A stretch of 64,000 bases of DNA from Sphingomonas sp. LR60 (GTDB lineage: Bacteria > Pseudomonadota > Alphaproteobacteria > Sphingomonadales > Sphingomonadaceae), in the NCBI RefSeq assembly GCF_036855935.1, contig NZ_JASPFK010000001.1, forward strand, positions 3,102,501 to 3,166,500, in the 5' to 3' direction. Below the pieces are notes generated by a model. That model was given only the letters and a program-made list of their open reading frames with translations. It was not told the DNA's origin and made no database searches. This document shows positions 5,990 through 14,617 of the stretch, in pieces (the first letter of the stretch is position 1; each line of letters opens with the position of its first letter). A program made the translations under genes and the position numbers.

Positions 5990-8313
5990 CCAACGCGGTG
6001 GTCGAGATCTGCTCGAAGCCGGTGAAGGTGGCAGGATCGGGGACCCCCGCACCGTCTCCCTCTCCTTACCTTCAGATCTCGTCGTCGGTGGCGAAGCCGG
6101 AGGGAGCGGCAGGTGCGAGCACTGCTTTCGTTTACACGCTCACGCTGGTCCGCGACGGCTCGACCGCCGCATATCCCTTCACATGGGCAGTCACGGGCTC
6201 GGGATCGAACCCGGCCAACGCGGCAGACTTCGGCGGCACGCTGCCGTCGGGTAGCGGCACCTTCGCGTCAAACGAGACGACCAAGACCATCACCGTCCTG
6301 GTGAGCGGCGACGCGACGGTCGAACCGGACGAGCAGTTCCTGGTGACGGTCACGGCATCGGCGACCGGGCTGTCGCCTGTCAGCTCCACCGGCACGATCC
6401 AGAACGACGATGTGTCAGCAACCCCCATGCCGACCATTTCGATCTCGAACCCGGTCAGCAAGGCGGAAGGCAACAGCGGAACGACGAGCTTCGATTACAC
6501 GATCACGCTCAATCGTGATGGATCAACCTCTGCCTATTCGTTCACCTGGGCCGTGACCGGCAGCGGTTCCAACCCGGCCAACGCATCTGATTTCACCGGC
6601 GGCACGTTCCCGTCGGGGTCGGGCACGTTCGCAGCCGGCGAAACGACCAAGACGATCTCGGTTCCTGTCGCAGGCGACACCACGGTCGAGCCCGACGAGC
6701 AGTTCGTCTTGACCGTCAGTGTGACGAACGTCGGCACCGTGACGTCGCCCGGCACCATCCTCAACGACGACGTGTCGTCGGGCGTGCCGCCTTCGTCCGC
6801 GATGCTGGCGCGATATCGCGCCGATCAGCCGTCGACCGTCACCCAGGATAGCAGCAACCTCATGTCGGCCTGGGCGGACGTCAACGGCAGCGGCGTCAAT
6901 CTCGCGCAGGCGTCGGGTACGGCCAAGCCGCTCTACGTTGCCGATAGCGGCGATGGTCAGCCGTGCGTTCGCTTGGATACCGGCAAGATCATGCGGTACA
7001 CCGCGGCCAGCACGACGCAGGCAGAAGACGCGTTCATCATGGTCGTTCGCCTCGGCGATTATGCAACCGGCGCTGACTCGCTGTTCGCTCGTGGTGGTGG
7101 CCCTGGCATCTCAGATACCCAAACCAACTGGCAGCAGGGCAACAGCAACGACGGTCAGGGCGCTATCCGCAACGCTGACCCGGTGGTCCGCAACAAGTGG
7201 GTCATCCTGTCCGGCCGTCGATCCGCCGTGGTGAACTATTATCCGGGCGGTGGTGGCAACACCGGCACCATGGAGCTGCGAGAGAACGGCGCGATCATCA
7301 AGCGCGTGGTGCATAATGTCGGCGACGTTACCGCCACTGTTCTTTCGATCGGTCAGGCCTCGGGCCGTGTCGAGATCAAGGAAGCAATCTGGTTCAACCG
7401 CTACATCACCGACAACGAATTGCTCGCGATGGAGGATGAGCTCAACGCCCGCTACAATGTCTATGGGAACGTCGCCCTGCGGCGCACCCTGACCCACGGC
7501 GTACAGCGTTGGATGACGAAGACCGGCGCGTCCGCTCCTGCTAGCAGCAAGCCGCTGCATGTGCTCTTCGGGCAGTCGAACGCAATGGGCGAAGGCTTGG
7601 TGCAGGATGTGTCGGGCTTGCCAGCTTCGGTCCAGGGGCCGATCGCCAACGGGCTCATCTGGAACCCGACCAACAACGCCTTCGAGAACCTGCAGGCCGG
7701 CGTGAACAATCGCCCCAACAGCACGCCGGCGGCACCGCTCATCAAGCATGGTATCGAATTGTCGCTGATGCGCGATCTCTCGATCGATTTCGGATTCGGG
7801 TACCTGGTGAAGAGCGGCGTTGGCGGCACGGCGCTATACGATCGGTGGAAGCCAACCCTGCAGCAGACGAACAACCTGTGGCGGTCCTTTGTCGATCAGG
7901 TCGAGAATGCTCGCAACCGCGCCGGCTATGACAGCGGGGTAAACCTCACGCTTGGCTATGGCATCTGGTATCAGGGGGAAGCCGATGCGATCCTGAGCCA
8001 GGACGCGCGGGACACGTATGCGGTGAACGAGCGCGAAATGCTGGCGACCACCCGTTCGTTCCTGTTCGGGGGGTCGGCGCTCAAGTACATCGTTCCGAAG
8101 ATCAAGGACGGCAGCCCGGTCGCAGCCAACTACCAGGCCATCACCGATGCGAAGCTGTCGAACGTCGGCGTCATCCCCGACTACCAGGTCATCGAAGGCT
8201 GGGAGAGCAGCGCAGGCGTCTCGGGGCCGCACGGCAACAGCACATCGATGCTGAAGCTCGGCAACACCGTCGCGGGCCTGATCGGCGCGACGACAACCAC
8301 CCCCGTCGCTTGA
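5944..8313 (+). CDS. C-terminal extension of tail-tube protein: two Calx-beta domains, lectin-like domain, SGNH esterase
   Basis: This frame begins with the missing end of the tail-tube domain (from 5944); the first in-frame start is GTG 5980, and ATG 5986 is also available. From GTG 5980 the product is 777 residues. A Ser/Pro linker is followed by two ~115-residue Calx-beta-type repeats (about 27-143 and 149-263), each with 'FTWAVTGSGSNPANA' and 'VEPDEQF'. A concanavalin/LamG-like domain spans about 270-500. An SGNH/sialate-O-acetylesterase-type domain follows, with Ser533 in 'FGQSNAMG', Gln665-Gly-Glu in 'WYQGEAD' and His751 in 'GPHGNS'. The esterase would remove acyl groups from surface glycans. 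Fused to a tube protein it would decorate the tail exterior. The N-terminal start is uncertain because of the upstream frame break. Confidence 0.7.
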   Translation, partial: FGAQESVDGAEAVLMTNAVVEICSKPVKVAGSGTPAPSPSPYLQISSSVAKPEGAAGASTAFVYTLTLVRDGSTAAYPFTWAVTGSGSNPANAADFGGTLPSGSGTFASNETTKTITVLVSGDATVEPDEQFLVTVTASATGLSPVSSTGTIQNDDVSATPMPTISISNPVSKAEGNSGTTSFDYTITLNRDGSTSAYSFTWAVTGSGSNPANASDFTGGTFPSGSGTFAAGETTKTISVPVAGDTTVEPDEQFVLTVSVTNVGTVTSPGTILNDDVSSGVPPSSAMLARYRADQPSTVTQDSSNLMSAWADVNGSGVNLAQASGTAKPLYVADSGDGQPCVRLDTGKIMRYTAASTTQAEDAFIMVVRLGDYATGADSLFARGGGPGISDTQTNWQQGNSNDGQGAIRNADPVVRNKWVILSGRRSAVVNYYPGGGGNTGTMELRENGAIIKRVVHNVGDVTATVLSIGQASGRVEIKEAIWFNRYITDNELLAMEDELNARYNVYGNVALRRTLTHGVQRWMTKTGASAPASSKPLHVLFGQSNAMGEGLVQDVSGLPASVQGPIANGLIWNPTNNAFENLQAGVNNRPNSTPAAPLIKHGIELSLMRDLSIDFGFGYLVKSGVGGTALYDRWKPTLQQTNNLWRSFVDQVENARNRAGYDSGVNLTLGYGIWYQGEADAILSQDARDTYAVNEREMLATTRSFLFGGSALKYIVPKIKDGSPVAANYQAITDAKLSNVGVIPDYQVIEGWESSAGVSGPHGNSTSMLKLGNTVAGLIGATTTTPVA

Positions 8314-8448
8314 TCGTCATTGCGACCAAAGCCATAATTTTTATCTATCGAGTTTAGGGCGTCGCAGCTGACGATCGTGGGGTATCGCCCGGGTATCGAG
8401 CCTGGCCGAGCCTTCGTAAATGATGGATTTCCGCAGGTCCGTCAGCAC

Positions 8449-8473
8449 TGAGGCGGAGGGCCCCTCCGCCTCA
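8449..8473. terminator. Perfect 12-bp inverted repeat between phage gene and VOC gene
   Basis: TGAGGCGGAGGG at 8449-8460 and its exact complement at 8462-8473, separated by one base, lie between the convergent esterase gene and the VOC gene. There is no T-run, so it may be a weak bidirectional terminator or simply a stable hairpin. Nothing else is recognised in 8314-8559. Confidence 0.4.
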
Positions 8474-8559
8474 ATGACCGAGATTGGTGGTTAGCGAACG
8501 TTCGCGGGATCGCATGATCGAGGTCCGCTAGAGACGGATGCGACGCCGTGCCGGACGGA

Positions 8560-8957
8560 TCAGGCAGGGAAATGAATTCCGCACAATTTGTTGCCGTCAG
8601 GGTCACGAAAATAGGCCAATTCGATGGTGCCCATGGAGGCAGTTTCGCGTGGTCCGGGCGGAGCTTCGATCGAGGTGCCGCCAGCGGCAATGGCGGTGTC
8701 GTGAAGCTTCTTCACCTGCTCGGGCGAGTCGCAGGAGAAAGCGACGGTGCTGCCGTTGGCGACGCTTGCCGGTTCGTCGTTGATCGGCTGGCTGACGATG
8801 AAGTTCGTCCCGTTGCCGTTATTGTAGATCAGACGTGTATGGCCGCTGTCGGCGATGTTCCGCGTCCCCTCCCTGCACCCAAGGTGCCGAGCACCGTGTC
8901 GTAGAAGCGCTTGGACCGTTCAATGTCGTTCGATCCGACCATGGTGTGAAAAAGCAC
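8560..8957 (-). pseudogene. VOC (glyoxalase-like) family protein, frameshifted
   Basis: Start GTG at 8957 with AGGAGA just upstream. The first ~32 residues ('FHTMVGSNDIERSKRFYD', then 'TVLGTLG') match the opening beta-alpha motif of a VOC/glyoxalase-like protein. The frame then breaks in the G-rich run at 8866-8873. The next frame continues 'NIADSGHTRLIYNN', 'PDGNKLCGIHF' and the terminal 'PA', i.e. the rest of a ~130-residue VOC domain including the usual 'DPDGN' turn. Adding one G to the GGG run restores a single ORF. Members bind a metal and act as small dioxygenases, lyases or resistance proteins; the substrate is unknown here. It may be intact in the organism given the other frame breaks in this sequence. 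Confidence 0.75.
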
Positions 8958-9175
8958 GTTTACTCTCCTGAAGGCTGATCGCCTTCCGATCGCCATTATC
9001 GGTCTCATCTAACCGGTACATAACCAGCGGTCACTCCCCGGCTCTCAAAGCGTCCGCTCGTGAGCGAAAGCCGACATCGGCCTGCGGGTACAAGGTTGGG
9101 TACGAGCGGCTTCGCCACGGCCGCACGGCGGATAGGAGCAGCCGACCGCGGCGGAGGGTACCTCCGCCACTGTCT

Positions 9176-9403
9176 TCATATGAAATCGATAATTTCGAGA
9201 TTGATCTGGAACGAGGCTTCGCGCCGACTTCCAATCTCCTCAATCCGGCAATCCGCTACGCGCTTTCCTTCGAGGGTTTCCTCTTCAAGCAGCATTTGCA
9301 CGGCGGAGCGCGCTACTGCACTTCGCGCCATGCTCATGGAGGAAAACTCCTCGACCCCCTTGTAGGTGTTCCCATCTACGATAACGATTGCAAACTTCGG
9401 CAT
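9176..9403 (-). CDS. Small conserved hypothetical protein (DUF6894-like)
   Basis: 75-residue soluble protein with an opening beta strand 'PKFAIVIVDG', a helix rich in Ala/Arg/Ser ('MARSAVARSAVQMLL'), then 'GKRVADCRIEEIG' and a hydrophobic final strand. This order (strand, DG turn, helix with Ala repeats, strand pair) resembles the DUF6894 family of small alphaproteobacterial proteins of unknown function. The match is by pattern only. It stands alone between the VOC gene and a second small gene on the same strand. No regulator site was recognised. Confidence 0.55.
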   Translation of the reverse strand: MPKFAIVIVDGNTYKGVEEFSSMSMARSAVARSAVQMLLEEETLEGKRVADCRIEEIGSRREASFQINLEIIDFI

Positions 9404-9514
9404 GGACGCCTTCTGAACTAGATCAGAAACGGCGCAATCGTATAATCTCCCGTAGTGATCCCGATATGGTACTAAAGGGGGAGCAGAGAAAAGGGCCTCT
9501 TTGCTTCGCCTCCG

Positions 9515-9793
9515 CTAACGATCGTGCGGTGGCGCTTGCATCCTAAGCAGAAGCTTATGCGCCTCCTGCTTCAGCTCTGCCATCTCGCGCCAGTCGCGGC
9601 CGCGCTCGCCGGTCTCAGACCAAGCTAGCAGCCGCTCGGTGAGCGCCACAAAGTGTGCGTGTCGGACCGCTGAAAGCGACGCGGCCGCTTCGTCGATATA
9701 GCTCTCCCACATCGGTCGGCCTTCGAAGCGGGTATTCTCCGGACGGCCGGCGAGGCGACATAGCGCCCGTGCAGCGCGCTCGATCGGTGACAC
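9515..9793 (-). CDS. Small hypothetical protein divergent from integrase
   Basis: 92-residue protein with a GTG start at 9793 and a clear GGAGG four bases upstream of it. The composition is that of a real soluble helical protein ('PIERAARALCRLAGR', 'MWESYIDEAAASL', 'LTERLLAWSETGERG'), unlike the longer upstream part of the same open frame, which overlaps the integrase and looks like shadow sequence. It is transcribed divergently from the integrase gene at 9846, leaving a 52-base shared upstream region. I do not recognise a family. It probably belongs to the integrated element. Confidence 0.55.
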   Translation of the reverse strand: MSPIERAARALCRLAGRPENTRFEGRPMWESYIDEAAASLSAVRHAHFVALTERLLAWSETGERGRDWREMAELKQEAHKLLLRMQAPPHDR

Positions 9794-9845
9794 TTTCCCT
9801 CCACTGTCCTGAGGCGGTTCTCCGCCCGAAAGCACGAGTAACGCT

Positions 9846-11034
9846 ATGCTCACCAACGCTGCCGTCAAGGCGGCGCGCGCCCGCGCGTCCGCGTACAAGA
9901 TCGCCGACGAGCGCGGCCTGCACCTGTTCGTTGCTCCGACCGGCCGCAAGTCGTTCCGGTGGCGCTTTCGGTTCGCCGGGCAGGAGCAGCTGCTGACGAT
10001 CGGCCAGTGGCCGGATATCTCGCTTGATGCCGCTCGGGCCCGGGCTGAAGCAGCGCGTGAGCGGCTCGGTCGCGGCATGGATCCACGCACGGCACCTGCG
10101 GTGATGACCTTCGAGCGCGCCGCGCGCGCCTGGCACGCGCAGCAGCTCGCCGGCTGGACTGCGGTGCACGCGGCCGACGTGATCGCCAGACTTGAGGCCG
10201 ACGTATTCCCAGCGATCGGCAACAACGAGCTGGACGCGATCGACGCGCCAGCGGTGCTCCGGATCGTGCGGGCTATCGAGCAGCGCGGCGCTATTCAGAC
10301 CGCGCGGCGCGTCCGCCAGCGGATCTCCGATGTGTTCGCGCTCGCGGTCAGTGAGGGCTGGGCCCAGACGGATCCGGCGGCGATCGTCGGCCGCGCGCTC
10401 GCGCGCGCCCCGGCCGCGCGCCATCACCCGGCGCTGACGACGGTTGAGGACGCGCGCGCGCTGCTCGCCGCGGCCGAGCTGGTCGACGCCAGCGCCGCGG
10501 TGAAGCTCGCGTCCCGCTTCCTCGCGCTCACCGCGGTGCGCCTCGCCGCGGTGCGCGGCGCGCGCTGGTGCGAGATCGAGGATCTGTACGGCAACGCGCC
10601 CGTTTGGCGCATCCCCGCGGTGCGGATGAAGCTGGCCGCGACGAAGAAGCTCGACGCCGGCAACGATCACCTGGTGCCGCTCGCGCCGGCGGCCGTGGCA
10701 GTGCTGCGCGCCGCGCGCGCTCTCAGATGGGGGTGGACTAGTTTTCCCCGGCCGCGACGGATCTAGTCCGCTTGGCGAGGGCACCATCAACGCGCTGTAC
10801 GGGCGAACGCGGTTTGCCGGGAGCCACGTCGTGCACGGCTGGCGCGCAACATTCTCAACGGTGATGAACGAGCGGCGCCCGGACGATCGCGGCGTGATCG
10901 ACCAGGCGCTCGCGCACGTGCTGAAGCACGAAGACGGGACCACTGCGAAAGTCGAGGGGGCGTACAACCGAGCCCAGCATCTGGCGCCGCGTCGCCGCAT
11001 TTTCGAGGAATGGGCCGAGATCCTGATTGACTGA
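9846..11034 (+). pseudogene. Tyrosine integrase 1 (DUF4102-type), frameshifted
   Basis: Site-specific recombinase of the P4/DUF4102 class. The N-terminal arm-binding domain (about residues 1-85, 'ADERGLHLFVAPTGRKS') and core-binding domain lie in the first frame, as does the first catalytic Arg in 'LALTAVRLAAVRG'. The frame changes in the CG/CT-rich stretch 10711-10724. The second frame carries 'GGGLVFPGRDG', the His-x-x-Arg box 'HGWRATFSTVMNE' and the Tyr nucleophile region 'AYNRAQHL', ending at 11034. All catalytic boxes are present, so the gene is complete apart from one net base (+1 or -2). It is related to the integrase at 11992-13260 ('RVRQRIS', 'HGWRATFSTVMNE') and faces it. Whether it is active depends on whether the break is real. 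Confidence 0.85.
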
Positions 11035-11222
11035 CCGCGCCGCAAGCGCCGCGGTCGGGAGCGGATGGCACGGTCCGTGCTCATCCCCCCAGGCAGCCCG
11101 GGGCGGCGCAAGCCGCCACGCTCAACCGCCGGGTCTTAGCGGTCGAGGGGATGTGGCGGGCCTTGTCGGCGTGGGGGGATCACAAATTGATGTATGGGAT
11201 CGCCTCAGCGATCCCATTCCTT

Positions 11223-11975
11223 TTATCCTTCAACCCCTGAGAGGGGATACTGGCCGCATGGTGGACTCGCGTTCACCCCGTCATCGCGGCGTGCGATCCC
11301 AGCCTTAATCCGAGCGAGCGTGTCGCGCAGATCCAGGCACGAGGGCTCAGCCGCAGCTGCTGGCGAGACCGCTGGGGTGGTGCCTGTTCGTCGGAGCCGC
11401 TTCCGTGCGAGCAGATCCCGCAGCCGCTGGGCGACGCGTGCAGGCAGCTCGTGGGGCGTGAAGAAGTAGGCGTTGGACACCTGCCGACGTTGGGGACCGA
11501 AGACACCGTCGTTGCCGGTCCGCTCGGAACGGCGGATCCAGTCCAAAATCTTCAAGTCCTTCATTCGCGCAAGCGCACGCACAACCGTGGTCTTCGTAAC
11601 GCCAGCGGCGCAGGCGATCGTGTCGAGTGCGGGATCCAGCCGACCGCTTTTGAAGTCGAGCGCGACCTTGCCGTGCCGGCCGAGCAGCGCCTCGAGCACC
11701 CGCAGGCCGTGCAGGCCGAGAGGGCGAGCCCCGCCCTTGGCGCGCTGCTCATTGTCCCACTCGGCGACTACCTTCAGCATGCAGTCGATCCAGCCCATCG
11801 CGCCGGCCGTCGTGCCATCGCCGATGGGCCGGAAAACCCGCGAGCGGCGGTCCTCGACATCGATGCTTCCGCGGCGCACTTTGCGGTCAGCGCCACGCTC
11901 GGCCTTACCGGTGAGGCGGGCCGTAAAACCCTTGGTGACCTGGCGCGCCTGGCGCCCAATCGAAGCCGCGGTCAC
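11223..11975 (-). CDS. Winged-helix/HTH protein of the integrated element (replication- or regulator-like)
   Basis: 250-residue protein. The first ~60 residues are basic and low in structure. Residues about 62-165 ('WIDCMLKVVAEWD', 'TKTTVVRALARMKDL') look like a winged-helix DNA-binding domain with a clear helix-turn-helix ('DTIACAAGVTKTTVVRALA'). The tail is basic and Pro/Ala-rich. Similar proteins occur beside integrases in alphaproteobacterial islands and are annotated as replication-associated or helix-turn-helix proteins. It lies between two convergent integrases and 16 bases downstream of the second on the same strand, so it may be co-transcribed with that integrase. The precise role is not established. 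Confidence 0.6.
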   Translation of the reverse strand: MTAASIGRQARQVTKGFTARLTGKAERGADRKVRRGSIDVEDRRSRVFRPIGDGTTAGAMGWIDCMLKVVAEWDNEQRAKGGARPLGLHGLRVLEALLGRHGKVALDFKSGRLDPALDTIACAAGVTKTTVVRALARMKDLKILDWIRRSERTGNDGVFGPQRRQVSNAYFFTPHELPARVAQRLRDLLARKRLRRTGTTPAVSPAAAAEPSCLDLRDTLARIKAGIARRDDGVNASPPCGQYPLSGVEG

Positions 11976-11991
11976 GCGCGGCCTCCGATCG

Positions 11992-13260
11992 TCAGCCGTG
12001 CTGGCGCTTGCCCTCGAGCAACGACGCCGGCGGGACCAAACCGTCGGTCAGCAGATCCGCCCACTCCTGCGCCAGCTCGCGCCGGCGTGGCATGTACGCG
12101 GCTCGATTGTAGTCGCCCTCCACCCCCGCCGGGATGTGAGCGAGCATAAGGTCGATCACAGCGCGATCGTCGCCCCTGCCCTGTTCTTTCACCAGCTCGT
12201 TCATCACCGTCGAGAAGGTCGCTCGCCAACCGTGCGGAACGTGCACGCCCGAAAAGCCCGCCTTCCGATACGCCTTGCTCAACGTGCTGTCGCTGATCGG
12301 GCGGCGCGAGTTGCGAACGCTGCGGAAGATCAGCCCCGTCGCATCCTTGCCCGAGAAGCCGATCGCCACCTTCACTGTCTCGACGGCCTGCCTCGACAAG
12401 GGCACGATGAACTCGAACGCTGCGTCCTGCTTGCGCTCCACGCCGAGTTTCATCTTTGCCGCCGGCACGCGCCAGATTGGCGCCGGGCCGTCCAGGTCCT
12501 CGAACTCGCTCACCTCCGCGTTGCGCAGCGTAGCTGAGCGAACCGCGGTCAGTGCCAGCAGGCGCGATGCTAGCTTCGTCAGCGGCTGGCCGGGTTGCCT
12601 CTCCGACTCCTCGAGCACCGCCTGCGCGAGCTTGACGGTTCGCGCGGCTGGGAACTTGCCCTTTGTTTTGCGGGCTAACGCGCGCTTCGTCACAGCCGAC
12701 GGATCCGCCGGTGCGATCCCCGCGCCGATCGCGCGCGCAAAAACCTCCGAGATCCGCTGACGCACACGATGCGCCGTTTCGACAGCGCCGCGCGCCTCGA
12801 TCGGCCGCAGCACTTCCAGCACCAGCGGCGTCGTGACCGCCGTGATTGGCAGCTTGCCGATCCGTGGGAAAACGTCGTTCTCGAAGCTGTTCAGCACGAT
12901 CGCGGCGTAGCGCGCCGACCAGCCTGCTTTCTGGCTGGCATGCCACTCCCGCGCAATTTTTTCGAAGGTGCTGCCGACCAGCGCCGTCTGCTCGGCAGCT
13001 CGTTGTCGCTTGCTCACCCCCGGGTCGACTCCCTCGCGCAACACACGCGCGGCCTCCTCCCGCATCGCGCGCACCCTCGCCAAGGTGATGGTTGGATAGG
13101 GGCCGAAGACCAGCCTCTTCTCCTTGCCACCCACGCGGTACTTCCAGCGCCACGACTTGAAGCCGGACGGCAGCACGTAGAGGTAAAGCCCGTGCGCATC
13201 GGCTAGCTTGTAAGGCTTGTCTTTCGCCGGCGCTTTCCGGCACGCGACATCCGTCAGCAT
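11992..13260 (-). CDS. Tyrosine integrase 2 (DUF4102-type), adjacent to tRNA-Tyr
   Basis: 422-residue intact tyrosine recombinase. The N-terminal DUF4102 arm-binding domain spans about 1-90 ('ADAHGLYLYVLPSGFKS'). A SAM-like core-binding domain spans about 100-200. The catalytic domain has Arg in 'LALTAVRSATLR', the His-x-x-Arg box in 'HGWRATFSTVMNEL' and the Tyr nucleophile in 'VEGDYNRAAYMPRR'. Its start lies 160 bases from the 3' end of tRNA-Tyr, and the gene points away from it, the usual layout for an element inserted in a tRNA 3' end. It should catalyse integration and excision of the element to its left. It is related to but clearly different from the integrase at 9846. Confidence 0.92.
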   Translation of the reverse strand: MLTDVACRKAPAKDKPYKLADAHGLYLYVLPSGFKSWRWKYRVGGKEKRLVFGPYPTITLARVRAMREEAARVLREGVDPGVSKRQRAAEQTALVGSTFEKIAREWHASQKAGWSARYAAIVLNSFENDVFPRIGKLPITAVTTPLVLEVLRPIEARGAVETAHRVRQRISEVFARAIGAGIAPADPSAVTKRALARKTKGKFPAARTVKLAQAVLEESERQPGQPLTKLASRLLALTAVRSATLRNAEVSEFEDLDGPAPIWRVPAAKMKLGVERKQDAAFEFIVPLSRQAVETVKVAIGFSGKDATGLIFRSVRNSRRPISDSTLSKAYRKAGFSGVHVPHGWRATFSTVMNELVKEQGRGDDRAVIDLMLAHIPAGVEGDYNRAAYMPRRRELAQEWADLLTDGLVPPASLLEGKRQHG

Positions 13261-13400
13261 CCGGTGCCCCCAGCCAATCTGAGCCGTGCCCCCAAAATGC
13301 CCCCAGAATCACTGTGCTGCATGCGTTCCATCTGGAACCATGTGGGACAACGCACAAGCCTTCCCACGAGGGGAAAGGGGCACTGCGGGGCTGTTCGGGT

Positions 13401-13419
13401 ACCCTTTGGAACAAAGGGT
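13401..13419 (-). terminator. Hairpin just downstream of tRNA-Tyr
   Basis: ACCCTTT (13401-13407) and AAAGGGT (13413-13419) form a perfect 7-bp stem with a 5-base loop, directly after the tRNA-Tyr CCA end on the minus strand. No T-run follows. It could act in tRNA 3' processing or termination, or be part of the attachment region. Confidence 0.35.
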
Positions 13420-13505
13420 TGGTGGAAGGGGCTGGATTCGAACCAGCGTACACTTGCGTGGGCAGATTTACAGTCTGCTGCCTTTAACCACTCGGCCACC
13501 CTTCC
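13420..13505 (-). tRNA. tRNA-Tyr (GTA)
   Basis: Class II tRNA on the minus strand. The acceptor stem GGAAGGG/CCCTTCC is at 13505-13499 and 13430-13424, CCA is encoded (13422-13420), and the anticodon loop 'CTGTAAA' gives GTA. A long variable arm and a T-arm with GGTTCGAATCC are present. Its 3' end faces integrase 2, making it the likely attachment site. Confidence 0.95.
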
Positions 13506-13721
13506 ACGAGCGGCGCTGTCAAAGCGAGGGCGCGCAATGCCCGCGCATCGGCGACCTGTCAACGCCTGTGTCGCGATGCCGCAACAATTTGCACCGCGGT
13601 TGCGCCACGCCGCCGCCGCGCATAGCGTCCGCGTCGACAAACCCCATCGAACAACACGGACCCGACCCGTCATGCGTTTCTCTCCGCCCTCCCCCGCCCC
13701 GCACTGCCGGGGCCTTCGCTG

Positions 13722-14489
13722 ATGGCACGGCGCGGTCATCGCCCGAGCCAGCCGCAGGGCAATCGTCCCCGGCTATGGGGTCGCCACGCGGTCACCGCCG
13801 CGCTCGCCAACCCGGAGCGCGTGGTGCGCAAGATCTGGGGCACGCGCGAGGCGCTGGCCTCGCTGAACCTGCCGCCGGTGTTGCCGGTGGTGTTCGCCGA
13901 CGTCGCCGATCTCGGGCGGCTGGTCCCCGGCGACGCCCCGCACCAGGGAATGGTCGCGGAGGTCGATCCGCTCGAGGACGTGTGGCTGGGCGATCTGCTC
14001 GAACAGGGCACCACCGACGATCCCGAGCGTCCGCGCCCGTTGGTGGTGCTCGATCAGGTGACCGACCCCCACAACGTCGGCGCGATCCTGCGCTCGGCCG
14101 CGGCGTTCGACGCGCTCGGCATCGTCACCCAGGATCGCCACGCGCCGCCTGAATCGGGCGCGCTGGCGCGCGCGGCGAGCGGGGCGCTGGAGACGGTGCC
14201 CTGGGTGCGCGTCGTCAATCTGGCGCGCGCGCTGGAGGAGATGGCCGAGGCGGGGTGCTGGCGGATCGGGCTGACCGGCCATGCGACGCAGACGCTCCAG
14301 CAATCGGTCGCCGACATCGGCGCCAGCCGCCGGATCGCGATCGTGCTCGGCGCCGAGGGCGAAGGGATGCGCCAGAACACCGAGACGCATTGCGACGAAT
14401 TGGCAAAGCTGCCGATCTCGGGCAAGGTCGAGAGCCTCAACGTCTCGAACGCCGCCGCGATCGCGCTCTATGCGGTAACGGCGCGATAA
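13722..14489 (+). CDS. rlmB: 23S rRNA (guanosine-2'-O-)-methyltransferase RlmB (SpoU family)
   Basis: 255-residue SPOUT-class methyltransferase that 2'-O-methylates a guanosine in 23S rRNA using S-adenosylmethionine. The N-terminal substrate-binding domain ('RLWGRHAVTAAL', 'HQGMVAEV') occupies about 15-90. The knotted catalytic domain has motif 1 'LDQVTDPHNVGAILRSA' (conserved Asn and Arg), motif 2 'LVLGAEGEGM'-type 'VLGAEGEGMR' near 210, and motif 3 'LPISGKVESLNVS' near the C-terminus that forms the knot and binds the cofactor. The length is normal. It is the first chromosomal gene after the tRNA-Tyr insertion site. TrmH-type specificity cannot be fully excluded, but the extended N-domain favours RlmB. 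Confidence 0.92.
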   Translation: MARRGHRPSQPQGNRPRLWGRHAVTAALANPERVVRKIWGTREALASLNLPPVLPVVFADVADLGRLVPGDAPHQGMVAEVDPLEDVWLGDLLEQGTTDDPERPRPLVVLDQVTDPHNVGAILRSAAAFDALGIVTQDRHAPPESGALARAASGALETVPWVRVVNLARALEEMAEAGCWRIGLTGHATQTLQQSVADIGASRRIAIVLGAEGEGMRQNTETHCDELAKLPISGKVESLNVSNAAAIALYAVTAR

Positions 14490-14513
14490 CGTCCGCGCCC
14501 ATCCGCTACCCTG

Positions 14514-14609
14514 CCGTCATCCCCGCGCAGGCGGGGATCCAGACCCCTGAGGCCTGCGCCTCTATCGAAAGACCTGCGCGTCTGGATCCCGCCTTCGCGG
14601 GGATGACGG
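14514..14609. repeat. Dispersed palindromic repeat (CCCCGC...GCGGGG family)
   Basis: Two outward-facing copies of a GTCATCCCCGC-type palindrome with 'GGATCCAGA' / 'TCTGGATCC' inner arms. The same arrangement recurs at 24480-24573, so this is an interspersed intergenic repeat. It lies between convergent rlmB and ferredoxin genes, where it may also serve as terminator. Confidence 0.7.
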
Positions 14610-14617
14610 TGGTGCGA

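Noticed and set aside
8314..8340. Sequence TGATCGTCATTGCGA after the esterase gene, matching the start of the 18035 repeat
   Set aside because: Only about 13-15 bases match and there is no second arm; too short to call a repeat copy or attachment site.
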